NCBI GenBank assembly: GCA_039654915.1
Contig: CM077599.1
Coordinates: forward strand, 6,326,501-6,390,500
Direction of reading: 5' to 3'
From: Aquilaria yunnanensis
Lineage: Eukaryota > Streptophyta > Magnoliopsida > Malvales > Thymelaeaceae
Length of the DNA stretch: 64,000 nt
Notes under the pieces: generated by a model
What the model was told of the DNA's origin: nothing
The model's database searches: none
Seen by the model: only the letters and a program-made list of their open reading frames with translations
In this document: piece after piece, positions 1 through 11,605 of the stretch
Numbering within the stretch: position 1 is the stretch's first letter
How the letters are laid out: each line of letters opens with the position of its first letter
Translations under genes and position numbers: made by a program

Positions 1-560
1 CCTTGTTTTGCTGGATTCAGATATGCGGTCTGGTGGGTAGTATCTTGCCTACTGATGAATGAGATATGCCATGTTACATGTAATTGTAGGTGATGAATGG
101 AAAATGCGATGCTACATGTGTGCAAGCACTTCTCTTACCTTAGATCTTTTTGTTTCTCCAGTCAATGATGCAATTGAAGCAGGAGCCAAGCTACGGATGT
201 GAACCATCGATGTAGGCCTGAAATTTTCGAAGTCCTATATATAATAACAAGAAAAAGATGATTGCAACTGTAAGTGCCTGCGAAGCAGGGTAGGATACAT
301 TACATGCTCATCAGATGATGGCTGCTACAACCAGAAATTTATCGACCCCTTTCTTTGGGAAGTCGTTGCTGGAAATGGAAGCATTTGACAATAAGAAAGC
401 AGCAGGTCTGTCCAGAGATTCATCTCTCTAACCAGGTTTCTACTGATTACTTTTCTCTTACGTTGTACCTTCATGTGTATAATTCCTTTTCCCAACCTTC
501 GATCCTGAACGTTGAAGTGTATTCTTACTTGGTGTTTTGTTTATTGTAACTTGTTAGTTG
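1..560 (+). pseudogene. 3' end of a tandem DUF3755 paralogue (last exon and 3' UTR)
   Basis: The last exon of the complete gene at 11606-17118 has a close counterpart here. After a CAG acceptor at 159-161, an 18-codon terminal exon (162-215) encodes SMMQLKQEPSYGCEPSM and a stop, against SMIFGSPCGMQLKHEPSC in the full gene. The 3' UTRs also align: the segments around 365-480 and 17290-17410 share the 'tctctaaccaggtt' stretch and the 'cttcatgtgtat' stretch. Bases 28-50 resemble the LASSILP-coding part of the penultimate exon, but no clear donor follows and an in-frame TGA arrives quickly. In the full gene the matching intron is 1.45 kb; here the two pieces lie within about 110 bp. The upstream part lies outside the window, so I cannot tell a functional gene with a changed exon from a broken copy. 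The duplication is well supported; pseudogene status is a guess. Confidence 0.6.
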
Positions 561-1762
561 TTTTAGTTTGGCTTTCCGTACGTTGCTTGTGCATAGAGAT
601 GCTCCAGCAGGTTTCTTGATTGTCTTCCACCGCGCGAGAGCTTTCTGTTGTTATGTTATGAAATAAAATTAAAATGAATTACATATTGCATTTGCTTTGA
701 ATTGCACTTCATTGTAGTTTGTCTTAATTCTACAATGAAATATATTGATTCATTAAAAGAAAAAGAAAAAGAGAGAGAAAAACTAACGAACTACTACGGC
801 GAATTATAACTCGGTCGAGAAGCTTCTGTGCTTATGCAACTTGCGCGATTAAAATTTACTTTTATATAATTTCGGAAATAAGAAAAACCTCAAAGTTTAG
901 TAGAAAGTTACATAAACGCAGAAATGCGTAGAATTTTGACTTTAATCATAGGAACTTAAAAATTTCATTGTTTGCGGTTATACATTATTATGTTAGATTT
1001 ATTGAAATTGGGCAAAAAATAATAATAAGTTGAAAATATGTAAAATTATTGTCCAACTTAATCTTTATATAGTTAAACTCAATGAATTTAGAGTTAAAAT
1101 AAAAAAAGGAATTTAAAGATAACAAAAAGAACACACATTATTTTTTATTATTTTTTCTCAAGCTTTTAGTGTAGTTTGATTGCTCTCATTTATTATGACT
1201 TTAATAACTTTGGCTATCAAATTTATGTAGATGTCGATATAAATGAATAAAATGTCAATAATAGTGCAAGCGTGTGCATAAATGAGTTTGATTTATCAAA
1301 TGATAAAATAATAAGAGCAAAAATGAAGATATGAATTTTAAAATGATAATATTGATATAACCCAGTCATGATGTTCCATGTATTTCATTAGATGATTGAA
1401 GTATTTTAAATTTCTCATTATGCATTATGGATTTTAGAACTTAATTTTTATTGTATTATATGTTTATGACATTATATTTTTTATGGTATTAAAGTATCCA
1501 TAAGTGAAAATATTATGTAAAATGAACTTTTTAAGATAAGTTACATGATTAGATTTTTTTATCATTTTCTAATTTTTCTTTTGTAGAATCTTACAACTTT
1601 ACGACTTTTTATGACTTTATATTATAAAATAAAAAATAAAAATGACTTTAGGTAAAAACTCGATTTTGGTAACCTTGATTTTTTGTAATCCTATTCTCAC
1701 TGAGGTTATTTTAGTTCTCTAACTTGTTAACCTAGTGCAAAATTAGTCCACGTCTCTAACAT
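561..1762. other. AT-rich intergenic DNA without a recognised gene
   Basis: Very AT-rich sequence with many stops in all frames and no repeat ends or coding signature that I recognise. It lies between the UTR of the left-edge paralogue and the first long-TIR element. A pyrimidine-rich segment at 1650-1760 resembles the outer TIR portions of other elements, but I found no partner for it. Confidence 0.5.
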
Positions 1763-3597
1763 GGGGTAATTGTATCTATGAACCCTACCCATTTATTATT
1801 GTACCGTTTTGGACCCTAACATCCATTTCTTGCAGAGAAAGTTTTTAACCTCATTTAAGTATTTCGTTTTGAATTTTTCATGAATGAAAACTGTTAGTAT
1901 GCATGAAAAACACCACGTGGTATGTAAGCGTGGGCAATTTGCTGCGATGACACAATGAATCAACTGTTGGCAATGATATGGAAAAAAATATATATATAAT
2001 AAAAGAGAAAAATATGAATAAGGAAAAATTGTGTGATGATGTGGTAAAAAAAGAAAAATAGAAACAGATGAATTGCCTAAAATCCAACAATTTCCTTCGC
2101 CATCTGGTGAGTCCAACCTCCGCCAATCCCCTCTACCGTCTGTCAATGACTGCTTCATCCTTGCTACCCACCATGTCTCCCATGTCCCCCCGTCTCCACC
2201 TCCGTTCGAATCATCAGGAGTTGTCGACTCCCCCTTCCTTCCCCACCCAACCTAATGTCTTCGCCCTAACTCCGAACTAAGGCTAAACCCAAGCATTCTC
2301 ATGTTTAATCTTGGAAATCATTAAACTTGACATTGATCCTTTGTCATATTGATTATTCTCGCTTTTAGAATCATCTCGATTGCCAATAGTTCTAGCGATT
2401 CACCTAAAGCCAATAATTTGAGCTCGATTGTGCACACTCGTGTTCATTCCCAGAAATTATCGTCGTCAATCTTGATTATTCTTGCCCTCGGAATCATCTC
2501 GATTTTCAACAGTTCTAGCAATTTGTCCAAACAAAAAACTCCTATAAAAGCAAAGAATTTGTTAAATCCACTTTTGACACGATCATAAATTCTAAGGTAG
2601 CTTCTCAGATAAACAACCGAAGGAAGTAAAGAGAAAGAAGCAAAAATGTATAGAAGAAAGGAAGAAGAGACATTGATAGAGGGAAGAGATGAGAAGCAGG
2701 ATTAAGATAAGAGAATAAAAACAAAAATACAGGGAGAGAGAGAGCAGAAACACGTAGGAGAATAGATTCAATTCATCATTTCAACATATCCCTCGGTCAC
2801 AAGAGCTTTACCTCTTTATACAAGGAATTAGAATTTTCTTAATCCCATCTAAAAACATCTCATACAATTGCTAAGTAATCAATAGCTTGCTGATATCTGG
2901 ACAAAAATATCCACATAAGAGCTGACTAGACTTCTAAATTTTTAGGCACGTATTAGTCTCTAACCATTTGATCCCAATGGGGATGAGTTGTACGATGATG
3001 AACCCCAAATCCCATTTGGGTACCAGAATTGAAACAATGAGGTTACTGGAACCAGAAAGAAGTTGTTACTTGCCAAAATTTGCCAAGATGAAGGTTAATG
3101 GCAGTGGTATGTGATTGGCCTTCTACATCATCGCATATGCCTGCCTCAGCACCACCACTTCTTTGAACACCTCCTCCATTAGACCCACTTTCTGACATTT
3201 GATCTTTCAACCCGCTTCAAGTAATGAGGGTTATGGTAATGAGACTTTAGGAGAAATCAAGGTGGAGGAAGGAAATTGAGTGGTAGGTGGTCGGTTTTTT
3301 TTCACCTCCACCTCCCTTTTTGGGTCCCTTATTTATTTATTTTTTTCTTCTTTTTCCACATCAACAATAATTGTTGGGGCATGGGAAAATGCTTATGATT
3401 TATTGTGCCATTGTGGCTAATAGGAGTCAACTTTATGCCATTGTGGCATTTTCTGTTAATTTTACCGATTTCCATCTACAAAATATCCAAAACAAAATAC
3501 TTAAATGAGGTTAGGGATTTTCTATGTAAGAAATAAAGGTTAAGGTCTAAAATGACACAACAATAAAAGGTTAGAGGCCACAAACACAATTAACTCT
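1763..3597. mobile_element. Long-TIR Mutator-like element, copy A (about 1.8 kb, non-autonomous)
   Basis: The left end begins GGGGTAATTG and continues through a 'ttattattgtaccgttttgg' segment and a 'cctcatttaagtattt' segment. The right end, read on the other strand, begins GAGTTAATTG and repeats both segments in the same order, giving diverged inverted repeats of at least 120 bp. Flanks are tctctaacat on the left and tttctaaaca on the right, a weak 9-10 bp target duplication. The same terminal sequence bounds the elements at 19734-23472 and 26495-27885. No transposase is visible inside; the interior has short pyrimidine-rich ORFs only. Long inverted repeats and 9-10 bp duplications are the Mutator/MULE hallmark, so I infer a non-autonomous MULE. 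Confidence 0.65.
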
Positions 3598-4384
3598 TTC
3601 TAAACATTAATGATTTAACTATTAGGATATTGGGTAAATGGCACCTATATTCCTTGAGGTCATCGAAGTCATGCCCGATGGACGTCTAGTGGTAGAAAGA
3701 CAAATGGCAGGGTGCAAGGAGGACTAAGGGCTTACGAATTCGGGCCTTCTCCACAGGTATAGAAGTTAGCAGCACTAGATAGGCTATTTCTTGCTTGGAT
3801 GGTGTCGCATCGAGGTCATTGACATCATGGCGGTGGATGTTCAGGTAGCAAGATGGATGGTGGGGTGAAAGGAGGATGGGCTTCGCAAATTTAGGATCCC
3901 CTTCCTCTAATCTGAACAACAACGAGGCTGTGGAGGCTCCTATGAGCTTGGGCGGTGTCGTGTCAATACTAGGGCAGATGGGTGGGGGTTGGAGTTGGGA
4001 TGGAGAATAGACAACTATGGCTAGGCAGTGGCTAGATTCACAACAAAAAAAAAAACAAGTTTAATAGGTTTATGGCCATATTATTGAAAATTTTATGAGC
4101 ATTTCAAAATTAAGCTTTTTTATATTTGTTAAACATTAAGCTTTATAAATTAAGTGTGTAGTAAACCAACTAATGGTCAGGGTTTTCATGCATGTTGGCT
4201 CTAGAATTTTTATGGTTATCTAAGTGAGATACCATGAAATAAACGATAACAAATATAATGAATTGTTATAAAGCTCACCATATGAATTAATTCACTACTT
4301 ACAAATACATTAGTTAATATATAAGACAAACATATGAGTACTAGAAGAAACAGTTAAGTAGCATTCCTCTTATAACTTTCATCT
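3598..4384. other. Intergenic DNA, no gene seen
   Basis: Unremarkable sequence between copy A and the decayed LTR pair. A GC-richer patch at 3650-4030 contains short ORFs, none recognisable. It could be a very old transposon remnant. Confidence 0.4.
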
Positions 4385-7200
4385 TGATAGCCGAATTCCT
4401 TAGAGTTGGTGGACATTCAGAAAATGATTGAATTTACAGCCAAAAACAATATTAAAATGTCTTGGAGTTGTGTCTTTAGGGAAATCTCTTCAATATTAAA
4501 GTTATATCAACTTGAAAAGATTGAAGACAATAATAGAGCTTAAGGTTTCTCTTACATATCTCATAGTGTTTCTAAGATCTCCTTTTGTGGGGCAATAATT
4601 CTTTTGATTATTATGGGGCATTTTTTTTGTATATGATACTTCTTAAATAGGGATTTTTATGCAGTGGGATTCTTTCTATAATTGTGGCTTAAGGGCCATG
4701 CATATACTTTAAACCTTACGAGACTCAAACCTAGTAAATAACTCTATCTCTTTGGCAAATATGAGCATCGAGTCATAGGGCCTATTAAGGCACCAACATG
4801 CTTTCCACCTAAAAATGTGAGAAATGAGCTCTAGCATTTTTTAAACAATTTAGAAAAAATGTGCCATATTTTCAAAAGATGCACCTGAAGATTAACATTA
4901 AATACATGTCCTTTCATATGAGCATGTGAGGTAAATGTTAGGCAAGCATGGCTAGCATAGTTGGCTCATTTTCCATTACCATCATCATGAGCTTTTGTGA
5001 CTACAAGGAATAGGGGAGGCGAAATGACATCTCTCATTTATTAAATCCTCTTTTGCCACCACTACTTATCTCCCCAATTTCTTACACACATTCTTTCTCT
5101 TTATTTACTAAAATTACTTTCATCCTTTTGCTATTGTTCTTTGCCTTCACTTCCTAACTACCATATGTTTCCATCATTTTTAATGATCATCACAATCTTT
5201 TTTTTCAAATTGTCATAGGTAAAAATAATTATTAATGAGGAACTGAAACTAAGATGGATGCGGGGAAAATGACTGTTGGTTCCTTTTGAAAGTCGCAAGT
5301 TAAGCCCTATAATCAAGGTTCTAGTAAGGGTGTTGAAATAATCATTGATGAGGCAAGTTTGTAAAGGTGGTCTATCTAGACCATAGGGGGTGGAGATTCA
5401 ATAAAGCTATGTCACTGAAGGACACATGCTGAGCATCACCTAGAACCACTTGTGGATTGGAGGTATTGTAGCCACTCTCCATTCTACCAATGATTGCATG
5501 AACAATCTTAAGGATAATTGGTTGATAGACTACATGGCCTAAATTAAGGTTGGTTTTTACTTGACTCTTCATCCGTATGTTGTCAACTTTGTAAGCACTT
5601 CCACATTTTTTATTCTCCTCTTTTTCTTAATTCTTTTACAGATGAATGTTTTTTTTTCTCTCTTATCATATGGTAAGGGCTACATATTATGTTGAAACTT
5701 TTTCACACATTTATTCTTTAACTTTTTCTATGAGTTCAACTTTTTTTCACTTTACTCTGTCTTTCATGGGGCTAATCATTCTATTTTCCTTTGCTTCTAT
5801 GAATGACTTTTGAGGGCCTAAAAAAATGATTTCTTTTTATACACATTAACCCTTTTTAGAGTTCCCTTTGGGAGTAGATGAGGATCCATAACAGTATGAC
5901 TGCGAGAAGCTAGAGCTTGGTACCAAATTTGATTTTGATAAGGCATATTAAAAACTCATGAAGTGGCTTGATGGGGCTATAGCAAATAATGCCTTCTAAG
6001 ACTGATTTCCTTTTGATTATATGTGCCCTTAATGAGAACACCCTTTAAGACACTAGGGTTAGCCAGGCTTATCTTTTTTACTTGAGTATGGTAGCTCTCT
6101 CATAATGGGTTTTTAAGGTTTGAGAGCCCATTATAAGGATCAAACTTGGGCATCTTAAAGCCATTAGAGATTGGGGTATTTTAGATCTCGTTAGTAAACA
6201 ACTACAGAGACATATAACCTATACCTATAATAGAGGGTTAGTTCTTTGGAGGAGGATTATTGGCTCTAATATATTCATCTATTTTTTCAAGCCTTCTAAG
6301 AATCACACCAATATCATTAACCTCGAGATCCTCCATGCATACTCTCAATCATTGGGAAGGTTTCTTAGAGGACAAAGGATCTTTCTATTCTCTTTTGCAT
6401 GGCAACTATCTACCTACTTCTTTAGAGCCCTTGGGATCACCCTCATAATCCCTTGCTAGATGTTGCCGAAAGTCTTTTCATCAGCTCATATTGTAGAGCT
6501 TAAAAATAGTTATTGTTTATGCCCACTGAGGTCTTAGCCCATGTTAGGCCTATCAGGAATAAGGGAAAAGTACCTTCCTTGTTTTCTTCTGCTTCTTATT
6601 GGCTGTTTTGAGATTGGATTGAAGGGCCTTAAGCAAGTTTTAAGGATTATGCCTACCATCAACAACCTTGAGGTCTTTCACATGCTTGGTATTAAGCTTA
6701 AAATTTTTTCTATCAATCATGGTTAGGTTCCTACATATGGTGCCAAATTGATAGCTGAATTAATTATGGTTAGGTTCCCACAGGTGATACAAATTTGATA
6801 GCCAAACTTTCTAGAGCGCAAGTGGGCCTTAAAAGGAAAATTGAACCTACAGCTAAAAATAAGGTTAAAAAGCCTTGAAGTTGTGTCTTGTGGGAACCCT
6901 TCGATACTCAAATTAGCTCAACTAAAAAAGCTTGAAAGCAGCTTAGGGTTTTTCGTATATATCTCATAATGTTGCTAGGGTCTTATTTTGTAGAGGATAA
7001 CTCTCATAATTACTTAATAGTGTTTTGTATGAGAGCCCTTTCATAATGAGAATCTTATGTTGTGGGATTTATTCCTTAATTGTGACTAATTTGTTTAGGG
7101 TCACACATGTTCCTTAAACATTGCAAGACTTGTTCTTAATAAATAACTCCATCTCTATGGTGAACATGAGACTTGGGGCATCTAGCCCATTATGGTACCA
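4385..7200 (+). mobile_element. Decayed LTR retrotransposon or LARD with two diverged LTRs
   Basis: Two direct repeats of roughly 400 bp start with TGATAGCC at 4385 and 6796. They share, in order, blocks around 'tacagc.aaaaa', 'gagttgtgtctt' versus 'gaagttgtgtctt', 'atatctcataatgtt' and 'aaataactc.atctct', ending near 4795 and 7200. I estimate identity by eye at roughly two thirds, so the insertion is old. The interior of about 2 kb has no intact gag or pol frame. Just before the second repeat, a 40-bp segment containing 'atggttaggttcc' is duplicated in tandem (about 6718 and 6767). The strand is uncertain, because no coding domain could be oriented. Confidence 0.5.
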
Positions 7201-8171
7201 AGTCTTACATACATAGCTGAAGGGATGTGAAGATAGCGATACAAGGTCAAATGCCCTTCGAATTGTGAGGCAAAATGCCATGGGATTGGTTGACAAATGA
7301 TTAGATCTTTCACCAATCTCAGTCTTCTTCATAGCAGAAGATCAAAATTCATGCAAAAGCCAAGCAAAGTGGGATCTAGGAGGACATGTATTAGTTTGTG
7401 GCCTCCGATACAACTATTAAAGAACCATGAGGTGTATCATATCAATTGCTCACCAACATACCTTTGAAGAAAGTGCCTAACACAAAAGATCTAAACAACC
7501 CTTTAAACAAAAATGGAGCTTAGAGGATGATTGAATGTGTTTTTCTTAATGTTCAGTACACTTGGAATGTCAATTAGCTAATGGTGGTTGAATACTTTCA
7601 GAATTTTGAGTATTTGGATTTAATTTATACTACAAGGTTTCTTTGTGAGTCCTTTCTACTAGCATTTAGTCTTGACATGTATTTATTCTAGGATAAGATC
7701 ACATTCTTTTATGCATAAGCTTTTATCTTCAACAGGGCTAGTAAATTTGATACATAATTTTAAATTTCACTAAGTGAACAATAATAAATGCAAATAATAA
7801 ACTGCAAAATTTCATTTTTATATTATGATAAACAAAGAGATAAAAAAAATATATTTTTTCCTCATTTTTTAATGACTGAGACCATATAGAAGTGGAGTTG
7901 AATAGTAAATCAAATGTGGGCTAAAATGGGTATCGAGTTTGATAATTTATTAAAATGAATTAAAGAATATGTGAATGGGTCATAAATGAGTTTAATATTG
8001 ACTAGGTTTCAATGAAGTTCAAGTTATTCATTCATTCAAAAGTCAATAGTGTAATGTCCAAGTAAAAATTAAATAAAACTCAAACAGTAGTAAAAAACCT
8101 AGCTTAAATATGATCATCTATTCAAACTTGTGTTAAAAATATATGAATAACTTATAAACAGGGCTATATAA
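7201..8171. other. AT-rich intergenic DNA
   Basis: I see no coding signature, RNA gene or repeat boundary between the decayed LTR pair and the hAT-like element. Confidence 0.4.
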
Positions 8172-9072
8172 GTATGGGTGAGCTACTATTCGGTTTTGAC
8201 AAAAAAAAATCGAATAACTGAATTATTTTGGGAATTTCGGTTATGACAATTTGGTTATTGATTTGGCTTCGGTTAAAACTGAATTTTAATTTTAGTTTTT
8301 GGTTCAGTTTTTGGTTTTTTGATGAGAAAAATCGATGACCAAATTAATTGATTTTTGTAAACTTAATAAGCTTTAGTATCAATTGGGCCTACTTTATTGT
8401 ATTAATTTAGAAGCCCAATTCTTATTGTTACGTATAACAAACCCAACCTACAATTTTGAAGAAAAAAAAATACAAAGCCCAAACGAATATTAAGTCCTGA
8501 ACTAGGATATATTAGTATTAGGAATTTCATTTCATTTCATCAAATTTTCTTCTTCCTCCTTGCCAGCTGCAGCCTTTCTACTCCTCCACCCTTTATAGCA
8601 AAAAGTAAGCTTATGCCATTCCCTCACAACCACCTCTTCGATGTCTCTACCTTTATTTCCTCTCCTCCTGAACCCACCACTGCAAGACTGCCTTTGTTGA
8701 TGTTGCCACCGGCCACCACTATTGTTCGTCTCAACTTTGGCCAACTGTTATTTCCATTTTAACTTCTCTCCCTGACATGGGCATACACAAATGTTGCATT
8801 ATCCTCTTCCTTTCCCCTAATCCTATCTTCTTTCCCATTGTTTGCTTTTCCGTCATGTCCATCCACGCTGTCATTACCACCTCTCGTGAGGTCACCTAAA
8901 AAATTCAGTTATTTTAGGTGTAAAACCAAATAACTGAAACTATTTCGGTTTCAATTATCTTCGGTTTTGGGTTGCAATTTAGTTAATTTCAGTTACCAAC
9001 TTCTATGATCGAAAAACTTATTATTTTGATAATTTAGTTTTGGTTATAACTGAATTTGTGGGAAGACCAGTC
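8172..9072. mobile_element. hAT-like non-autonomous element (about 0.9 kb)
   Basis: The element is bordered by an 8-bp near-duplication, CTATATAA at 8164-8171 and CTATATAT at 9073-9080. Eight-bp duplications are typical of hAT transposons. The left end reads GTATGGGTGAGC, and the right end on the opposite strand reads GACTGGTCTTCC. Both ends carry subterminal arrays rich in 'cggtta' and 'ggttat' type motifs facing inward (8190-8340 and 8900-9050), as in hAT elements with subterminal transposase-binding repeats. The GC-richer core (8530-8890) carries only short ORFs and no transposase. Confidence 0.5.
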
Positions 9073-9105
9073 CTATATATAAGTTAGCTCAATTTATTTG
9101 TTTTA

Positions 9106-9613
9106 TGGGCTAATTACAATTTGCCCCCTAAGGTTTAGGTAAAATTACAGTTTGCCCCTCATATTTTAGAGATATACACTTTACCTTTGCCTATTTCATA
9201 CAGTACAACAACAATTTCTAAAATCATAATTTAAATATTATGGTAGCCATTTTTCAATAATTTCAATTTGTATGATATTTTTTAAAGTTAATGAAAATTT
9301 TAAATTATCAGTTTTTTTATTTTTTTTTGTAAATAGAAAAAAAAAAAGTTGGGGGCTAAGTTAGGATAAGATATGCTATGTCATCACCTTTTTATGCTCG
9401 CCTTTTTTAAATATCAATTAACTATAAAAAAATACTATACAAATTGAAATTATTTAAAGATGAGTACCATATAGTCTAAATTAATATTTCAGAAGTTGTT
9501 GTCGAACTTTATTAAAATAGTAGGAGGTAAAGTTTATATTTCTGAATTAGGAGGAGGTAAAGTGTAATTTTACCTACATTTTAGAAGGCAAATTATAATT
9601 ATCCCTCATTTTA
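9106..9613. mobile_element. Small TIR element (MITE, possibly MULE-type)
   Basis: The left arm reads 'ctaattacaatttgcc' and then 'taggtaaaattaca.tttgcc'. The right arm on the opposite strand repeats this order ('ataattataatttgcc', 'taggtaaaattacactttacc'), giving diverged inverted repeats of about 100 bp around an AT-rich core. The exact ends and target duplication are not clear. No coding capacity is seen. Confidence 0.5.
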
Positions 9614-10102
9614 CGTTGCTATTGCTATTTGTTCATATTGTAGGGTTATTTAGGGTTTTTTAAAGCTACCCAGCAGGTTGATGTTATATTTATAGTTTTA
9701 GGGCTATTTAAAGTTACCTAGCAGGTTGATGTTATAGTTATAGTTACAGTTTGAGGTTTGAAAATCCACATATTTCCCTTATCTTTTATATTGGCCAACA
9801 ATAATGTTTGAAATTCTAATTTAAATTGATTGGTTATTGTCTACAAGTAATTCTATCTTCCCAACATTTTTCACGTGTAATGAATATTTTGCGTTATGAA
9901 TATTTTCTGTATAAATGGAAAATAATAGATATCAATTAGCTGTAAAAAATATTAGATAACTTGAAATTACTTGAACATAATTACTAGATAGCTTAAATTA
10001 AAATTTTAGAAATTACTATTAAAAATATTAAAAATTGGGAGAAAATTATGGACTTTCAAACATAATGGACGAGTTCATTTTAAATTAAATTAATGTATTA
10101 TT

Positions 10103-10200
10103 TAATAATAATAATAATAATAATAATAATATATTATTATTATTATTATTATTATTGTTGTTGTTGTTGTTGTTGTTATTATTACTACTATTATTATTAC
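10103..10200. repeat. Compound trinucleotide microsatellite (AAT)n-(ATT)n-(GTT)n
   Basis: About nine AAT units run directly into about eight ATT units, then about six GTT units and imperfect ATT/ACT units. The AAT and ATT blocks are complementary and can fold back as a hairpin. Confidence 0.9.
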
Positions 10201-11139
10201 ATTTAGTGATTATTTTTCAATTTATAAATTATTGAAACTTTACACAAAATCTAAAAATTAAATTTAAATATATTTTTCATTAAATTTGATTCTTTAAAAT
10301 TGGAAAAGTTAAAAAATCAATAAAAATACTTTCTTTTTAAAACAAATATTTTAAAATTAATTTTTTCAACTTCTTAAAGTGCAATATTGCAATAAATTGA
10401 TAATTTAAAAAATAATTACTAATACAAAAATAATATACAATAATACGTTCAATTTAATTTAAAATAAAATGGCGTTTAAATATCTAAGAACTTATTCATT
10501 TTAGCTTAGGATAACTTAATCTAAAATGACTTGTTTTTAATTTTATAATTTTTTATCTTAAACTAATTTTATTTAAAAAGATAATATTATATAGATAGAT
10601 AATCCATTTAAAATAAAATATTTATAATTTTATTAAAATTTTTATTAATTTTTACTTCTTAATAATTAAAAATAAAAATTCATAAAAATTTAATAACATC
10701 ATAAAAATTATAATTTCAATGAATTATTACATCTATATAATATTAATTTTTAAATAAAATTAATTTCAGCAAAAAACCATAGAAATAAAAGTAAGCCATT
10801 TTCGTCAGCCATTTTCAATTAAGCCACTTAATGTAAGTTCAGCTAATTATATAGTGCCATATTTTAGCAACATACAAGCATATTCTCCTCTTTTTCAGTT
10901 CTAGTAGTTTATTTGAACGCTCTCTTCTGACATAGAAGAGGCGGCGGCAGCACAAAAGAATTAGAGGAAAGCAGAAACAAGCCCCAGAGTAAAAAAAAAA
11001 CAAACAAAAGAAAATAAATGAAAAAGAAAGTAGCAGTGAAACAGCAGAGAGAGGTGGCAGCAAACACTGGTTTTTAGTGAAGGAAAAAAATATGCAGAGC
11101 CAATAAGGGCTCCGTCGGAAAGTTGCCCACAAAAGGTGG
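10201..11139. other. AT-rich region upstream of the DUF3755 gene
   Basis: Extremely AT-rich to about 10800, then a transition towards the gene's 5' region. An open minus-strand frame at 10839-11189 is low-complexity and reads against the gene's leader; I consider it a shadow. No TATA box could be assigned with confidence. Confidence 0.4.
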
Positions 11140-11605
11140 CTTGCTCTCTCTCTCTCCCTCGATTTCTTTTGTGCTTCGTTATCTGCCATTGGATCCTCTA
11201 CTTGTAGTTATATAATCAGATTCCTTCTCTTCACCGTTCAATCCAATCGTCTATCGATACCTATTCTGGTTCAGTGCCTCCTTTTTTATCTTCTCTCTTC
11301 CTAGGGTTTGAGCTCTGGTGGTCCCAAGTTACAAGTTTTCTCTGATTATTGTGCGAACAATCGATCTGCGTTAGCTGTAATTTGTGGTTCTCATTCAGTT
11401 TCGGCTTTCTAATGGGTAATTTCCCTTGTTTTGAGCTCCAGTTTCGGTACCCAGAAATGCGCTCTCGTGTTCTGGTGAGCTAAACTTGTTACTGGAGATT
11501 GACTCCTTGAAGTAGCTTTTATGCGATTTCTTGACGCTGCCGCTTAACGCAATGTGAATTGTTGTTTCTCGGGAAAAAAAAAATTGGTGGTAATCGCTCC
11601 AAGTT
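11140..11605 (+). promoter_or_regulatory. Probable 5' leader/promoter-proximal region of the DUF3755 gene
   Basis: A CT-rich tract (about 11141-11160) is followed by a telo-box-like TAGGGTTT at 11302-11309, roughly 300 bp before the start codon. Both are common near transcription starts of constitutive plant genes. The transcription start and any leader intron cannot be placed from sequence alone. Confidence 0.35.

Noticed and set aside
10839..11189. 116-codon minus-strand ORF upstream of the DUF3755 gene
   Set aside because: Low complexity, antisense to the gene's probable leader, with no motif.
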